Shown in pieces: positions 6,494 through 13,201 of a stretch of DNA of 43,879 nt. The notes beneath the pieces are model-generated. The model saw only the letters and a list, made by a program, of their open reading frames with translations, was not told the origin of the DNA and made no database searches. Position 1 is the first letter of the stretch. The number at the start of each line of letters is the position of its first letter. Location: positions 1 through 43,879 of the IMG/VR virus record IMGVR_UViG_3300036900_000205. One strand, written 5' to 3'. Both the position numbers and the translations under genes were made by a program. Source of the DNA: a virus.

Positions 6494-6790
6494 TCAGGCT
6501 TCCCGCTTTCTCTCTTCATATTTTGTGAAAAGGTGGGGTGCGAATTCCCCATAACGTTCGTGCGCGCGTAACGTCACCATTCCATTCCAGCTGATTCCCG
6601 CAATATAGAGGGGCGGGGCGAATATTTCGCTGAGCACTGGACCTCTAAATCGCAGGGGGATTTCAATCAGGGAGAAGGCGAGTTTCTTGCGCTCGAGATC
6701 CTCGGCCGGCATGATCAACGGATGCGGGCATATCGTGTTGCAATCCGCATCATCAAATTCAGCTTGGCATTCTTCGCAAGTAACTTTCAT
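6494..6790 (-). CDS. Small zinc-finger-like hypothetical protein
   Basis: A 98-residue protein from ATG 6790. The N-terminus has CEECQAEFDDADCNTICPH, with four cysteines and a histidine that could form a zinc site. The rest is mixed alpha/beta with no motif I know. It overlaps the upstream XRE gene stop as ATGA. Confidence 0.65.
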   Translation of the reverse strand: MKVTCEECQAEFDDADCNTICPHPLIMPAEDLERKKLAFSLIEIPLRFRGPVLSEIFAPPLYIAGISWNGMVTLRAHERYGEFAPHLFTKYEERKREA

Positions 6791-7071
6791 TTCGTCTTTT
6801 CTTTCGTGAGCCCATTGGCCGCGGCGATCCGCTTCCCCGCATCGGGTAGAACACGGTCCAGCACATCTTTGCCGTGGGTTCCGAGGGCCACGCACATGCG
6901 GACAAAAAGCATGACGGGAATGTCGGCGCCGGCTTCATAGCGGGCCACGCTGTTGCGGTGGATCCCAACCTTTTCGCCCAGCTGTTCCTGGCTCCATCCC
7001 TTTTCAGTCCGCAGCCGGCGAATCTCATCTCCCAGCTGAGTTTGAAAATCTTCTTCGCGCGTGACTATCAT
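6787..7071 (-). CDS. XRE-family helix-turn-helix regulator
   Basis: A 94-residue single-domain DNA-binding protein. The HTH core reads IRRLRTEKGWSQEQLGEKVG then IHRNSVARYEAGADIP (about residues 18-53), typical of Cro/C1-type regulators. The C-terminal extension is short, without a peptidase or dimerisation domain. It lies inside the early operon, coupled by ATGA on both sides, so it may feed back on early transcription. Its operator is not identified. The 16-bp inverted repeat at 12796-12837 and the palindrome at 40552-40566 are possible targets. Confidence 0.85.
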   Translation of the reverse strand: MIVTREEDFQTQLGDEIRRLRTEKGWSQEQLGEKVGIHRNSVARYEAGADIPVMLFVRMCVALGTHGKDVLDRVLPDAGKRIAAANGLTKEKTK

Positions 7072-7319
7072 GGTTGCTCCTTCGCCCACTTCACTGCACT
7101 CTCTACGAGATGTTCCCATCTGTCCGATTCTCTAATGTTCGCGGCCAACGAGCAGACCAGATACCAGGCCAGATTCGCTAATTGTTGCTCTGTTAGCTCT
7201 GCCGCCTTCTGCCGAAAGAAATTGCAGTTGTCCTTATATTTCTGAACTTCATTGTTAAACATCTCTGGCGACATACCATGCGATGGGTTTACCGGTACTG
7301 GGTCGTATTGCTCGGTCAT
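7068..7319 (-). CDS. Hypothetical protein
   Basis: An 83-residue, mostly helical, acidic protein from ATG 7319 (MTEQYDPVPVNPSHGMSPE), with a helix rich in Gln/Leu/Ala in the middle. No known motif. It overlaps both neighbours by 4 bp: the helicase loader upstream and the XRE regulator downstream. The placement next to the loader hints at replication, without direct evidence. Confidence 0.65.
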   Translation of the reverse strand: MTEQYDPVPVNPSHGMSPEMFNNEVQKYKDNCNFFRQKAAELTEQQLANLAWYLVCSLAANIRESDRWEHLVESAVKWAKEQP

Positions 7320-8029
7320 TTTTTGGCTCTCCAATCCGGCCCGGTCATGTCGACCCCGACGGTCATCTGCTGCAGCCGGCTGAACATCCTTGGCCCGATG
7401 CGTTCGCCTAACGTCTCCTGGCGCACGGCGCGCTCATAGTCATTGCGGACCTGGGCGCCGGCAGCCAGGTTGGGCAGGTTGGTAGTCACAATTACGGGAA
7501 CCGTACGGTTATAGAGTCCGCCGATGAGCAGCTCGATGGTTTCAAAAATCCAGTCTGTCGGCCGCGCCGCGCCGAGCTCGTCGATCACTACCAGGTCAGC
7601 CGAAAAGATGGGGCGCAGGATCTGGCTTTGCGTCTCGCGCGCTGCATCGTCATAGCTCGATCGCAGCCGGTCGAGCAGTTCGCGCACGTCGACGAAGCGG
7701 GCCTCGAGCCCCTTGGTATCGATCAGGGCGCGCGCCGTGCTGACCGCCAGGCGGGTTTTCCCGGTTCCCACACTGCCCGTAAACATCAGGCCGGTTTTGG
7801 TCTGCCCAGGCACGAATTCTTCAATGTAGCGCCGCGCCAGGAGCAGGGCCTTGCGCGTATGCGGGGCGGGTTCGAAGTTAGCCAGGTCGGCGCCGGCGTA
7901 TTCGGTGGGGCTCCCCAGCCTCCCGAGTCTCGCCCGCGCCTGTACTACACCCTGGCAGCCGCAGGGGGTCGATCCGCGCTCGGTCCGGATCAAACCAATC
8001 CCGCCGCATTGATTACATGATGTGCCCAT
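7316..8029 (-). CDS. DnaC/IstB-like helicase loader ATPase
   Basis: A 237-residue AAA+ ATPase of the DnaC type, from ATG 8029. An N-terminal zinc knuckle (CNQC at 5-8, CGC at 23-25) precedes the ATPase core. Walker A is GSVGTGKT (85-92), Walker B is LVVIDELGA (146-154), sensor 1 is VIVTTNLP, and an arginine-rich end (GERIGPRMFSRL) fits the arginine finger. Such proteins deliver the replicative helicase to the origin or primosome. No helicase gene is seen here, so the host DnaB is the likely partner. The start lies 17 bp inside the upstream gene. The alternative upstream start would add a proline-rich stretch unlike DnaC. Confidence 0.88.
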   Translation of the reverse strand: MGTSCNQCGGIGLIRTERGSTPCGCQGVVQARARLGRLGSPTEYAGADLANFEPAPHTRKALLLARRYIEEFVPGQTKTGLMFTGSVGTGKTRLAVSTARALIDTKGLEARFVDVRELLDRLRSSYDDAARETQSQILRPIFSADLVVIDELGAARPTDWIFETIELLIGGLYNRTVPVIVTTNLPNLAAGAQVRNDYERAVRQETLGERIGPRMFSRLQQMTVGVDMTGPDWRAKK

Positions 8030-8330
8030 TGCCGGCCTTCCTGGGCGTCTTGAGGCGTCCGGACGGTTTTTGGCTGGGGTGGATGCTGGCATCCTGGTCC
8101 GGCGCGCTGGCGGTGCCCTGGCTGGCCACAGGCGCCCCTAATACGGCGGCGGCAGATGGGTGATAGGAGACAATAGCCGCCCCATCCAGAGCTGCGCCCA
8201 GCTCGTTGCATTTCCGCAGCGCCATCCAGCGGGTTGGATAAAACAGCGCCTTGTCGATGCGGGCCACAATTCCCAGCGGGCCGACATATTGCCGATCGCG
8301 GGTCATAATCACGAAAAACTCGGGATTCAA
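8013..8330 (-). CDS. Hypothetical protein
   Basis: A 105-residue protein. The first half looks like a small mixed domain (FFVIMTRDRQYVGPLGIVAR) and the second half is Pro/Ser/Lys-rich and probably disordered. It starts with ATGA coupling to the upstream gene, and its end overlaps the helicase loader by 17 bp. Function unknown. Confidence 0.6.
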   Translation of the reverse strand: MNPEFFVIMTRDRQYVGPLGIVARIDKALFYPTRWMALRKCNELGAALDGAAIVSYHPSAAAVLGAPVASQGTASAPDQDASIHPSQKPSGRLKTPRKAGNGHIM

Positions 8331-8653
8331 AGGCTTCTCCTTTTATTCGCCTCCGGGGGAATGGCCTCGTTTGTTGCCTCGCCCCTGGCCTTGGCTAGCA
8401 GCGTCGCTATCCAGACCCAGCCTTCGCGCTGGTAGATCCGCTCGAGTCCGGCATACATTTCCGCTGCTGTCCGGAACAGATGAGCGTTCGCCCGCTCCTC
8501 GATTTCGCCAAGGCCGCCCATTAGAATGGCGATGCCGCCCGGCGCCTCGGGCGCGCGAATGATGAATCGGGCCCCAGTCCAATCGCCGATGGCTGCATCA
8601 AGTTCGAGTAGTTCCCATGGCTGGGGCGTGAAGTCCGGCATATCCTCGCTCAT
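8327..8653 (-). CDS. Hypothetical protein
   Basis: A 108-residue protein from ATG 8653 (MSEDMPDFTPQPWELLELDA). Much of it looks helical (LGEIEERANAHLFRTAAEMY), with a WVWIATLLAKARGE segment. I cannot assign it. A longer frame upstream runs antiparallel in the ATPase gene and is not credible. It is coupled to the ATPase stop by ATGA. Confidence 0.65.
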   Translation of the reverse strand: MSEDMPDFTPQPWELLELDAAIGDWTGARFIIRAPEAPGGIAILMGGLGEIEERANAHLFRTAAEMYAGLERIYQREGWVWIATLLAKARGEATNEAIPPEANKRRSL

Positions 8654-10359
8654 TGCAGAGCCTCCGCAAAATCTTTGGTGAGCCGAATCTCGCTGGAACC
8701 TTCGATCAATTCCAGAGTGCGCAGTCGACTCAAGGCATTGTTGAAGCCGCCGCCGGTGGCCGTGTACTCGCTCTCCTGGGCCAGTTCGTCTTTGGTCATC
8801 GAGCTCTGGAGGGCATTGGCCAGCACGCTCAGAATCGTGCGTTCGGCCCGGCCCAGCTTGCTTTGCCAGTGAGCCAGCAGCTGCGGCCCGGTGGGCAGCG
8901 GCTGGTAGTCGCCCAGCGCCTGGGCTCCCGCGTCGGTCAAGGTGAGCGGGTCCGAGCCGGTCAGCCAGCCCATCGAGCGGCACTTCGAGACGGAGTTCGA
9001 GAAGCCGCCGCCGTTGACCGCGTAACCGGCGTAGGCGGCAATCGTCGCCTTGGCGCTGGGGCCACGCTGCGCCAGCACGGTGAGGATCGACCGCTCGGCC
9101 TTGCCCATTGGCACGCCGGCGCCGCGCGGCAGGGGCTTCATGCCTTCGCCCTTGGCTTGAACGATGGCCGGCTTCACGGCAGCCTGGATGGCTTGACGGG
9201 CTTGTTGCCCCAACTTGGGCGGCGTCCAATCGTGATTGCCGATGATCTTTTCCAGTGCGGTCAGCACTGTCACACACTGGGCAATGTTCTTGCCGAGCAG
9301 CTCTTGCAGGTGCTCGCGATTGGCTGCGAGAACGCGTCCGATCTCAGCCTCCTGGGCGGCGGCCAGGGCGGCGCGGTCGATGGTCTCGATGCTTCCCTGC
9401 TTCTGGGCAAGCTGGCGCTTGAGCGCGGCAATCTCGGCGCGCAGCTTGGCGGGGTCATCGGCTTCAGCCTTCTCGATCACCTGCTGGAGATCCACGCGAA
9501 GGGCTTCGACATCCATCGGCGTAAGCACAGCCGCTTTGCGTTTCTGTCCCACTTTGGGCGTTGCCGAGGCATCGAAGGTAGTCTTCTGGTTAAAGCGAAA
9601 GCGGTCATAGATGCGCAGCCAGGACGGCGACCAGACATAGCCCTCGCCTTGCGCCAGGCCCGGCAGCTTCCCGACCAGCTGGCGATCGGCGCCGGCTTCC
9701 TGGACCCACTCCTCGAGCGCCTTGCGTTCGTGGGTGCCGTTGACCTGGAGCACAAACAAACACTCGACCTGGGACAGCACTTCCTTGTTGATCGACTGGG
9801 GGCGCTGCGAGATCATGGTCGCGCCGATGCCGTAGTTGCGGCCGAGGCGGATGATGTTCTCAAACGCGCCCAGCATACGGGCTTCATCTGGCATCACTCG
9901 CTGAGGGGCGAACAGCTGCGCTTCCTCAACAAATAGGTGCACCGCGGATTTTTGCGATTTCTTGAGATGAAAGAATTCTTCTGCGAAGTCGGCGGCAAAG
10001 CGTTTTCGTTCGCCTTGCCGGAACGCGGAGATGTCGAGAATCACGGAGACGGGTTTGTCGATCAGCAGCCGGGCCAGCTTAGTTCCCGCGTCGGGCAGGA
10101 TGGGCACGTCACCGTGCTCGCCGCCCACAATGAAAATGTCTTTGCCCTTACTCTTGCCATCGGCGGCCACGCGCAGGCCGTACCAATTGCCCACTGGGTC
10201 CACAATAATGATTTGTGCGTGCTGGTCGAGCATCTGCTCGGCCACCAGTCCAGCCAGATAGGTCTTGCCGCTGTTCTTTTTACCGATGCAGCCAAAGGTC
10301 TGCGTGACACCATCGAGAGGCAGAGCGAGATTCTTGGCCAGGTGCAATTGGTCATTCAC
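8650..10359 (-). CDS. HerA-like (DUF87) ATPase with two C-terminal winged-helix repeats
   Basis: A 569-residue protein from GTG 10359. The N-terminal ATPase has Walker A GKKNSGKT (26-33), an IIIVDPVGNW strand, LFVEEAQLFAP as the Walker B helix and an SQRPQSI region, all typical of HerA/FtsK/VirB4-type DNA translocases. A coiled-coil linker follows. The C-terminus holds two similar segments, ERSILTVLAQRG...GGGFSNSVSKCRSMGWL and ERTILSVLANAL...GGGFNNALSRLRTLELI, each readable as a winged helix. Together they suggest a motor that binds specific or structured DNA. It sits in the same operon as an SMC-like ATPase, so a role in DNA end processing, recombination or genome handling is plausible. The start overlaps the preceding stop by 8 bp (GTGAATGA). 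Confidence 0.82.
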   Translation of the reverse strand: MNDQLHLAKNLALPLDGVTQTFGCIGKKNSGKTYLAGLVAEQMLDQHAQIIIVDPVGNWYGLRVAADGKSKGKDIFIVGGEHGDVPILPDAGTKLARLLIDKPVSVILDISAFRQGERKRFAADFAEEFFHLKKSQKSAVHLFVEEAQLFAPQRVMPDEARMLGAFENIIRLGRNYGIGATMISQRPQSINKEVLSQVECLFVLQVNGTHERKALEEWVQEAGADRQLVGKLPGLAQGEGYVWSPSWLRIYDRFRFNQKTTFDASATPKVGQKRKAAVLTPMDVEALRVDLQQVIEKAEADDPAKLRAEIAALKRQLAQKQGSIETIDRAALAAAQEAEIGRVLAANREHLQELLGKNIAQCVTVLTALEKIIGNHDWTPPKLGQQARQAIQAAVKPAIVQAKGEGMKPLPRGAGVPMGKAERSILTVLAQRGPSAKATIAAYAGYAVNGGGFSNSVSKCRSMGWLTGSDPLTLTDAGAQALGDYQPLPTGPQLLAHWQSKLGRAERTILSVLANALQSSMTKDELAQESEYTATGGGFNNALSRLRTLELIEGSSEIRLTKDFAEALQ

Positions 10360-10492
10360 TCTCTTCGATTTCCTCCGTCTCCAGGTCGTTAAAAATCGTC
10401 TTGTCATCCCTGAAGCGATCGACCGCTTCGTGCTCGTCATCAGCCTCGATGATTCTTTCGGTCTCGGGCAGGATGACTCTGTACTTAGGCAT
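10352..10492 (-). CDS. Small acidic protein
   Basis: A 46-residue, strongly acidic protein (MPKYRVILPETERIIEADDE, ending DLETEEIEESE). The opening strand followed by DDEHEAVDRF resembles a small single-strand-helix domain. It starts 7 bp inside the upstream gene and ends 8 bp inside the ATPase gene, so its translation is probably coupled to both. Acidic miniproteins in early operons are sometimes DNA mimics, but nothing specific supports that here. Confidence 0.6.
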   Translation of the reverse strand: MPKYRVILPETERIIEADDEHEAVDRFRDDKTIFNDLETEEIEESE

Positions 10493-10715
10493 CGGTTCCT
10501 CCTTCATCATCAGCCGCGGCCGCTTCCAGCCCCGCGATCCGCGCCTCATGGTCAGAGGCGATGAGCAGCGCATATTTCCGCAGCCGGTTCAGGCCGCGAT
10601 TAGTTTTCTGCAATTCTTCGATGGCGAGTTGCAGATGCTCCTCCGTTTTTAGTTGCATTCCGCCCAGCAGCTCCACCTGTTGCGCAATGGCTTCGATCCG
10701 TTCGTCAATCGTCAT
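10485..10715 (-). CDS. Small coiled-coil protein
   Basis: A 76-residue, almost wholly helical protein (MTIDERIEAIAQQVELLGGM, later EEHLQLAIEELQKTNRGLNR) with heptad-like leucines and an acidic tail. It probably forms a coiled coil. ATGA coupling with the gene upstream and an 8-bp overlap downstream support it as a real gene. Function unknown. Confidence 0.7.
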   Translation of the reverse strand: MTIDERIEAIAQQVELLGGMQLKTEEHLQLAIEELQKTNRGLNRLRKYALLIASDHEARIAGLEAAAADDEGGTDA

Positions 10716-10921
10716 AGTTCCTTCTGCTCTTCCGTCTTCGTAAATGTGATGCCGTGCTTAATGATGGCTGAGGCTATGTCATCAGTCACATCGAATTTCT
10801 GGCCGGTGACAAGGATGTGCGATCGTCGTTTCGAATTCTTTGTGGGATGGACTTCCTTATAAGCACGGGTCGCATAAAAGCGCCGGCCCAGCTCCGACCA
10901 GAAAATGCGAATGGGCTTCAT
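10712..10921 (-). CDS. Small basic hypothetical protein
   Basis: A 69-residue protein from ATG 10921 (MKPIRIFWSELGRRFYATRA), basic in its first half, with ILVTGQKFDVTDDIASAII in the second. The start overlaps the zinc-finger gene stop as ATGA. No family recognised. Confidence 0.65.
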   Translation of the reverse strand: MKPIRIFWSELGRRFYATRAYKEVHPTKNSKRRSHILVTGQKFDVTDDIASAIIKHGITFTKTEEQKEL

Positions 10922-11091
10922 TGCGTGGTCTCCTTCGTTCTGCGGTTCTTGACCGTGACGGCCAACAGGACCATAGGCATGAAACATTTCTTGCAAAACG
11001 GCATCTCGCGACACTCTTCAGCGGGCCGGTCTTCCTTTATTCCGCAGCCTACGCATCTGAGTTTGAAAGTTGCGATTTGAATTTTAGGCAT
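10918..11091 (-). CDS. Small zinc-ribbon protein
   Basis: A 57-residue protein from ATG 11091. It contains C-V-G-C then C, and C-K-K-C (LRCVGCGIKEDRPAEECREM, FCKKC), enough for one zinc site. The start lies 8 bp inside the SMC-like gene's end, so translation is coupled. Such miniature ribbons usually bind nucleic acid or a polymerase. No direct evidence here. Confidence 0.65.
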   Translation of the reverse strand: MPKIQIATFKLRCVGCGIKEDRPAEECREMPFCKKCFMPMVLLAVTVKNRRTKETTQ

Positions 11092-12448
11092 CTTTTGCCG
11101 CCTCTTCGGTTTCCTCATTGCGGGCCACAACCATGCCATCCTCGAGCACGATCCCCACTTTGCCGCTCGAATCGACGCGCGCCATCCATACCTGGAAATC
11201 ATGTTGCTCGGCCAGCTCCGCGACAACCTTCAGGCCTTCCTCGTCCAACGCTTCGCCGTGGCGGATGCAGAGCACGCGCAGCTTAGGATTGCCAGCCATG
11301 CCGATGAGGCTGGCGATGCGGATCTGTTCGCCCTCGCCCAGGTTCTCGAGGGGAATGCCTTTATACTTCACTTCGCTCTCGTCAAAGGTGAGCCCGTCTA
11401 CGGGGATCTTCGCCTTGGCCAGCGCGGTGCGCTTCTTCTCTTCTCGAGCTTCCATGCGCCTGGTGAGGTCCTCCGCCGCGCGCCGCTTCTGGTCGAGCTG
11501 CGCCTGCAACTTATCCCATTGGGTACGGGTGTCGATGGCCCGGTTGGTGCGCTGCGCGCTCTGCAGCTCGGCCGTGAGCGCGGTCACATCGATGGGCTCG
11601 CCGGCCGACGCCGCCCGGAACTCCTGCTCGGCGCGTTTCCATTCCTGCTCGATTCCCTTCTGTTCGGTCTTGAGCGCAGCCAGCTTCGCCTCGGCTTGCT
11701 TCAGCTGTTCGCGCATCATCTCGATCGCTTTGTGCTGCGTTTCCGCCTCCTCCGCTTTGCGGGTCTTGTCCATGCCCAGCTGCGCGGCCTTCGCGCCCAG
11801 CTTTTGCTTGGCCTGAAATATCTCCTGCGCTTTGCGGTTGAGTTCGCCGGCGTCCTCGAGCTTTTTGAGGATGCCCGATTCGTCCAGCTTTTCTCTGGGT
11901 AGACCGGCCAATACGTTCAAACCCTTGACCTGGCCCTCGAGCAAATCGGCTTCCTTCTTGATCGCGTAGCGCTCGTCGTAGTCTTTCTGGTTCGCTTCCG
12001 CGATCGCATCAAAGTCCAGATCCACCTTGGCCGTCTTGCGCAGCTCCGTTACCTGCTCTTTTGGGGTCATGCGAATGAATTCGAGCGGGTCGAAAGTGAG
12101 TGAGGTAAACAGATCGTCGAGAAAGTCCTGCGGCGTTTTGTCGCGCTTGCCGTTGACCATCTCGAGGGTCAGCGTGGGGGGATTGCCTTCGCGTCCCAGA
12201 CTCCGGGTGATGATGCAGTCGCCCAGGTTGAGTTTGACTTTCATGCGCTCGGCGCCGTTGCGGATCACGGTTTGTTTTTTCGCCGGCAATGCCTTCTGGC
12301 CCTTCAGGGCGAACCATAGCGAATCGAGTACGCTGGTTTTTCCCTGCCCGTTCTTGCCCGTCAACATCACCACGCGCTTGCCGTCCGGCTGGATGGCGAC
12401 TACGCGGAGCTTCTTATAGTTCTCCGCTACCAGTTCAATGATTTTCAT
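11084..12448 (-). CDS. SMC/RecF/SbcC-like ABC ATPase
   Basis: A 454-residue ATPase with split ABC halves around a coiled coil. The N-terminus has FxxY-type NYKKLRVV and Walker A GKNGQGKT (31-38). A long charged helical middle (about 160-350) fits an antiparallel coiled coil. The C-terminus has the signature LGEGEQIRIA (370-379), close to the ABC consensus LSGGEQ, and a degenerate Walker B region VLCIRHGEALDEEG (393-406), in which the usual hhhhDE is altered. It is shorter than cellular SbcC but normal for phage relatives. It is the second gene of the early operon, and it probably acts in recombination or DNA-end processing, perhaps with the HerA-like ATPase downstream. Confidence 0.85.
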   Translation of the reverse strand: MKIIELVAENYKKLRVVAIQPDGKRVVMLTGKNGQGKTSVLDSLWFALKGQKALPAKKQTVIRNGAERMKVKLNLGDCIITRSLGREGNPPTLTLEMVNGKRDKTPQDFLDDLFTSLTFDPLEFIRMTPKEQVTELRKTAKVDLDFDAIAEANQKDYDERYAIKKEADLLEGQVKGLNVLAGLPREKLDESGILKKLEDAGELNRKAQEIFQAKQKLGAKAAQLGMDKTRKAEEAETQHKAIEMMREQLKQAEAKLAALKTEQKGIEQEWKRAEQEFRAASAGEPIDVTALTAELQSAQRTNRAIDTRTQWDKLQAQLDQKRRAAEDLTRRMEAREEKKRTALAKAKIPVDGLTFDESEVKYKGIPLENLGEGEQIRIASLIGMAGNPKLRVLCIRHGEALDEEGLKVVAELAEQHDFQVWMARVDSSGKVGIVLEDGMVVARNEETEEAAKDA

Positions 12449-12463
12449 TTTTGGTTTCCCTTT

Positions 12464-12775
12464 CTAGCTTGCCTTTCGTTTTTCATCCAACTCCCGCTCA
12501 ACCATTTCCAGCCGCCGATCTATTGCCAGCCTCTGCAATAGATCGTCAAGGCGGCTGTTCAACCCATCGAACCGCAAGGTGGTCTCACGCTGCAGATTGT
12601 CAAGACGTTCGTCGAAGCGGCTGTTCAATGCGTCTAACCGCAAATTTGTTTCGCGCTGCAGATTGTCGAAACGGAGCAACGTCTCGCGATAATTGCCGTC
12701 TAGCTTTTCCCGCAACGAGTTCATCTCCGGGGCGAGAACTGCTTGCATCGCCTTGATTACGTCGTCTACTACCAT
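12464..12775 (-). CDS. Coiled-coil protein with 22-residue tandem repeats
   Basis: A 103-residue helical protein from ATG 12775 (MVVDDVIKAMQAVLAPEMNS), with a good AGGAG site. Two 22-residue units, both starting DNLQRET and containing LNSR, make a regular coiled coil. The layout resembles the C-terminal tails of the two small membrane-anchored proteins, but there is no membrane segment in the chosen frame. It is the first gene of the early operon, just downstream of the inverted repeat and CATATG array, so it is probably the first product made from that promoter region. Confidence 0.7.
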   Translation of the reverse strand: MVVDDVIKAMQAVLAPEMNSLREKLDGNYRETLLRFDNLQRETNLRLDALNSRFDERLDNLQRETTLRFDGLNSRLDDLLQRLAIDRRLEMVERELDEKRKAS

Positions 12776-12795
12776 GCTGAGTTTTCTCCTGTAAT

Positions 12796-12837
12796 GCATA
12801 ATATCTTGTGCATTGAGGTAAGCACAAGATATTATGC
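12796..12837. promoter_or_regulatory. Perfect 16-bp inverted repeat, probable operator
   Basis: GCATAATATCTTGTGC (12796-12811) and its exact complement GCACAAGATATTATGC (12822-12837) flank a 10-bp spacer. It lies 21 bp upstream of the first early-operon start and directly beside CATATG array site 3. There is no T-run, so it is not a terminator. A dimeric repressor site is likely. In RNA it would form a strong 5'-leader hairpin. Confidence 0.75.
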
Positions 12838-12839
12838 GC

Positions 12840-12884
12840 GGATATGCAGGAAATATTTCCGGCATGGGCACGGCATATATCAGG
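12840..12884. repeat. CATATG-type 11-bp phased array, site 3
   Basis: GATATG, AATATT, CATGGG and CATATA have their first A or equivalent at 12842, 12853, 12864 and 12875, exactly 11 bp apart. It lies between the holin candidate and the early operon, upstream of the operon's start. This is one of the cleanest arrays. Confidence 0.65.
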
Positions 12885-12898
12885 CCTATACCCGGGCT

Positions 12899-13192
12899 TC
12901 AGAGGTTTTGATTTTTGTCTTTGCCCTGGGCCTCGGGCTTTTTAAGAGCTTCGCGATCCGCCTCGAGCTGCTCCTGGCTCTTTCTGTATTCGTCGATCGA
13001 GTGCTTACTCAAGGCCCCGAACGTCACAATCATCCCTGAGAAGAAATAGGGCCATAGTTTGCCCGTACCGAAATCTCTGGGAAACTGATACTTTGTGGGG
13101 TCCATCGCCGCGGCGGTCATGGCGGCGATGCCACCGCCTACCGCGGCCAGCAGCGAAGTCTTGATCCATTTGAGAGAGGCCCGTGTGTCCAT
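12899..13192 (-). CDS. Holin candidate, two membrane segments
   Basis: A 97-residue protein. A basic N-terminus (MDTRASLKWIK) is followed by a small-residue hydrophobic stretch (LLAAVGGGIAAMTAAAM), a loop, a second hydrophobic stretch (WPYFFSGMIVTFGAL), and a long charged C-terminal tail. This is the usual layout of class II holins, which open the inner membrane for a cell-wall hydrolase. It is at the end of the virion operon after the tail fibre and glycosidase genes, a common place for lysis genes. The hydrolase is 5 kb upstream at 18380-18784. Identification rests on topology and context only. Confidence 0.6.
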   Translation of the reverse strand: MDTRASLKWIKTSLLAAVGGGIAAMTAAAMDPTKYQFPRDFGTGKLWPYFFSGMIVTFGALSKHSIDEYRKSQEQLEADREALKKPEAQGKDKNQNL

Positions 13193-13201
13193 GGAGTTGG
13201 A

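Noticed and set aside
8653-9936. Long open frame on the plus strand, opposite the HerA-like ATPase
   Set aside because: It is an exact antisense shadow of a gene with clear ATPase motifs; its product is Gly/Leu/Ala/Arg low-complexity without motif, a typical product of GC-rich codon bias.
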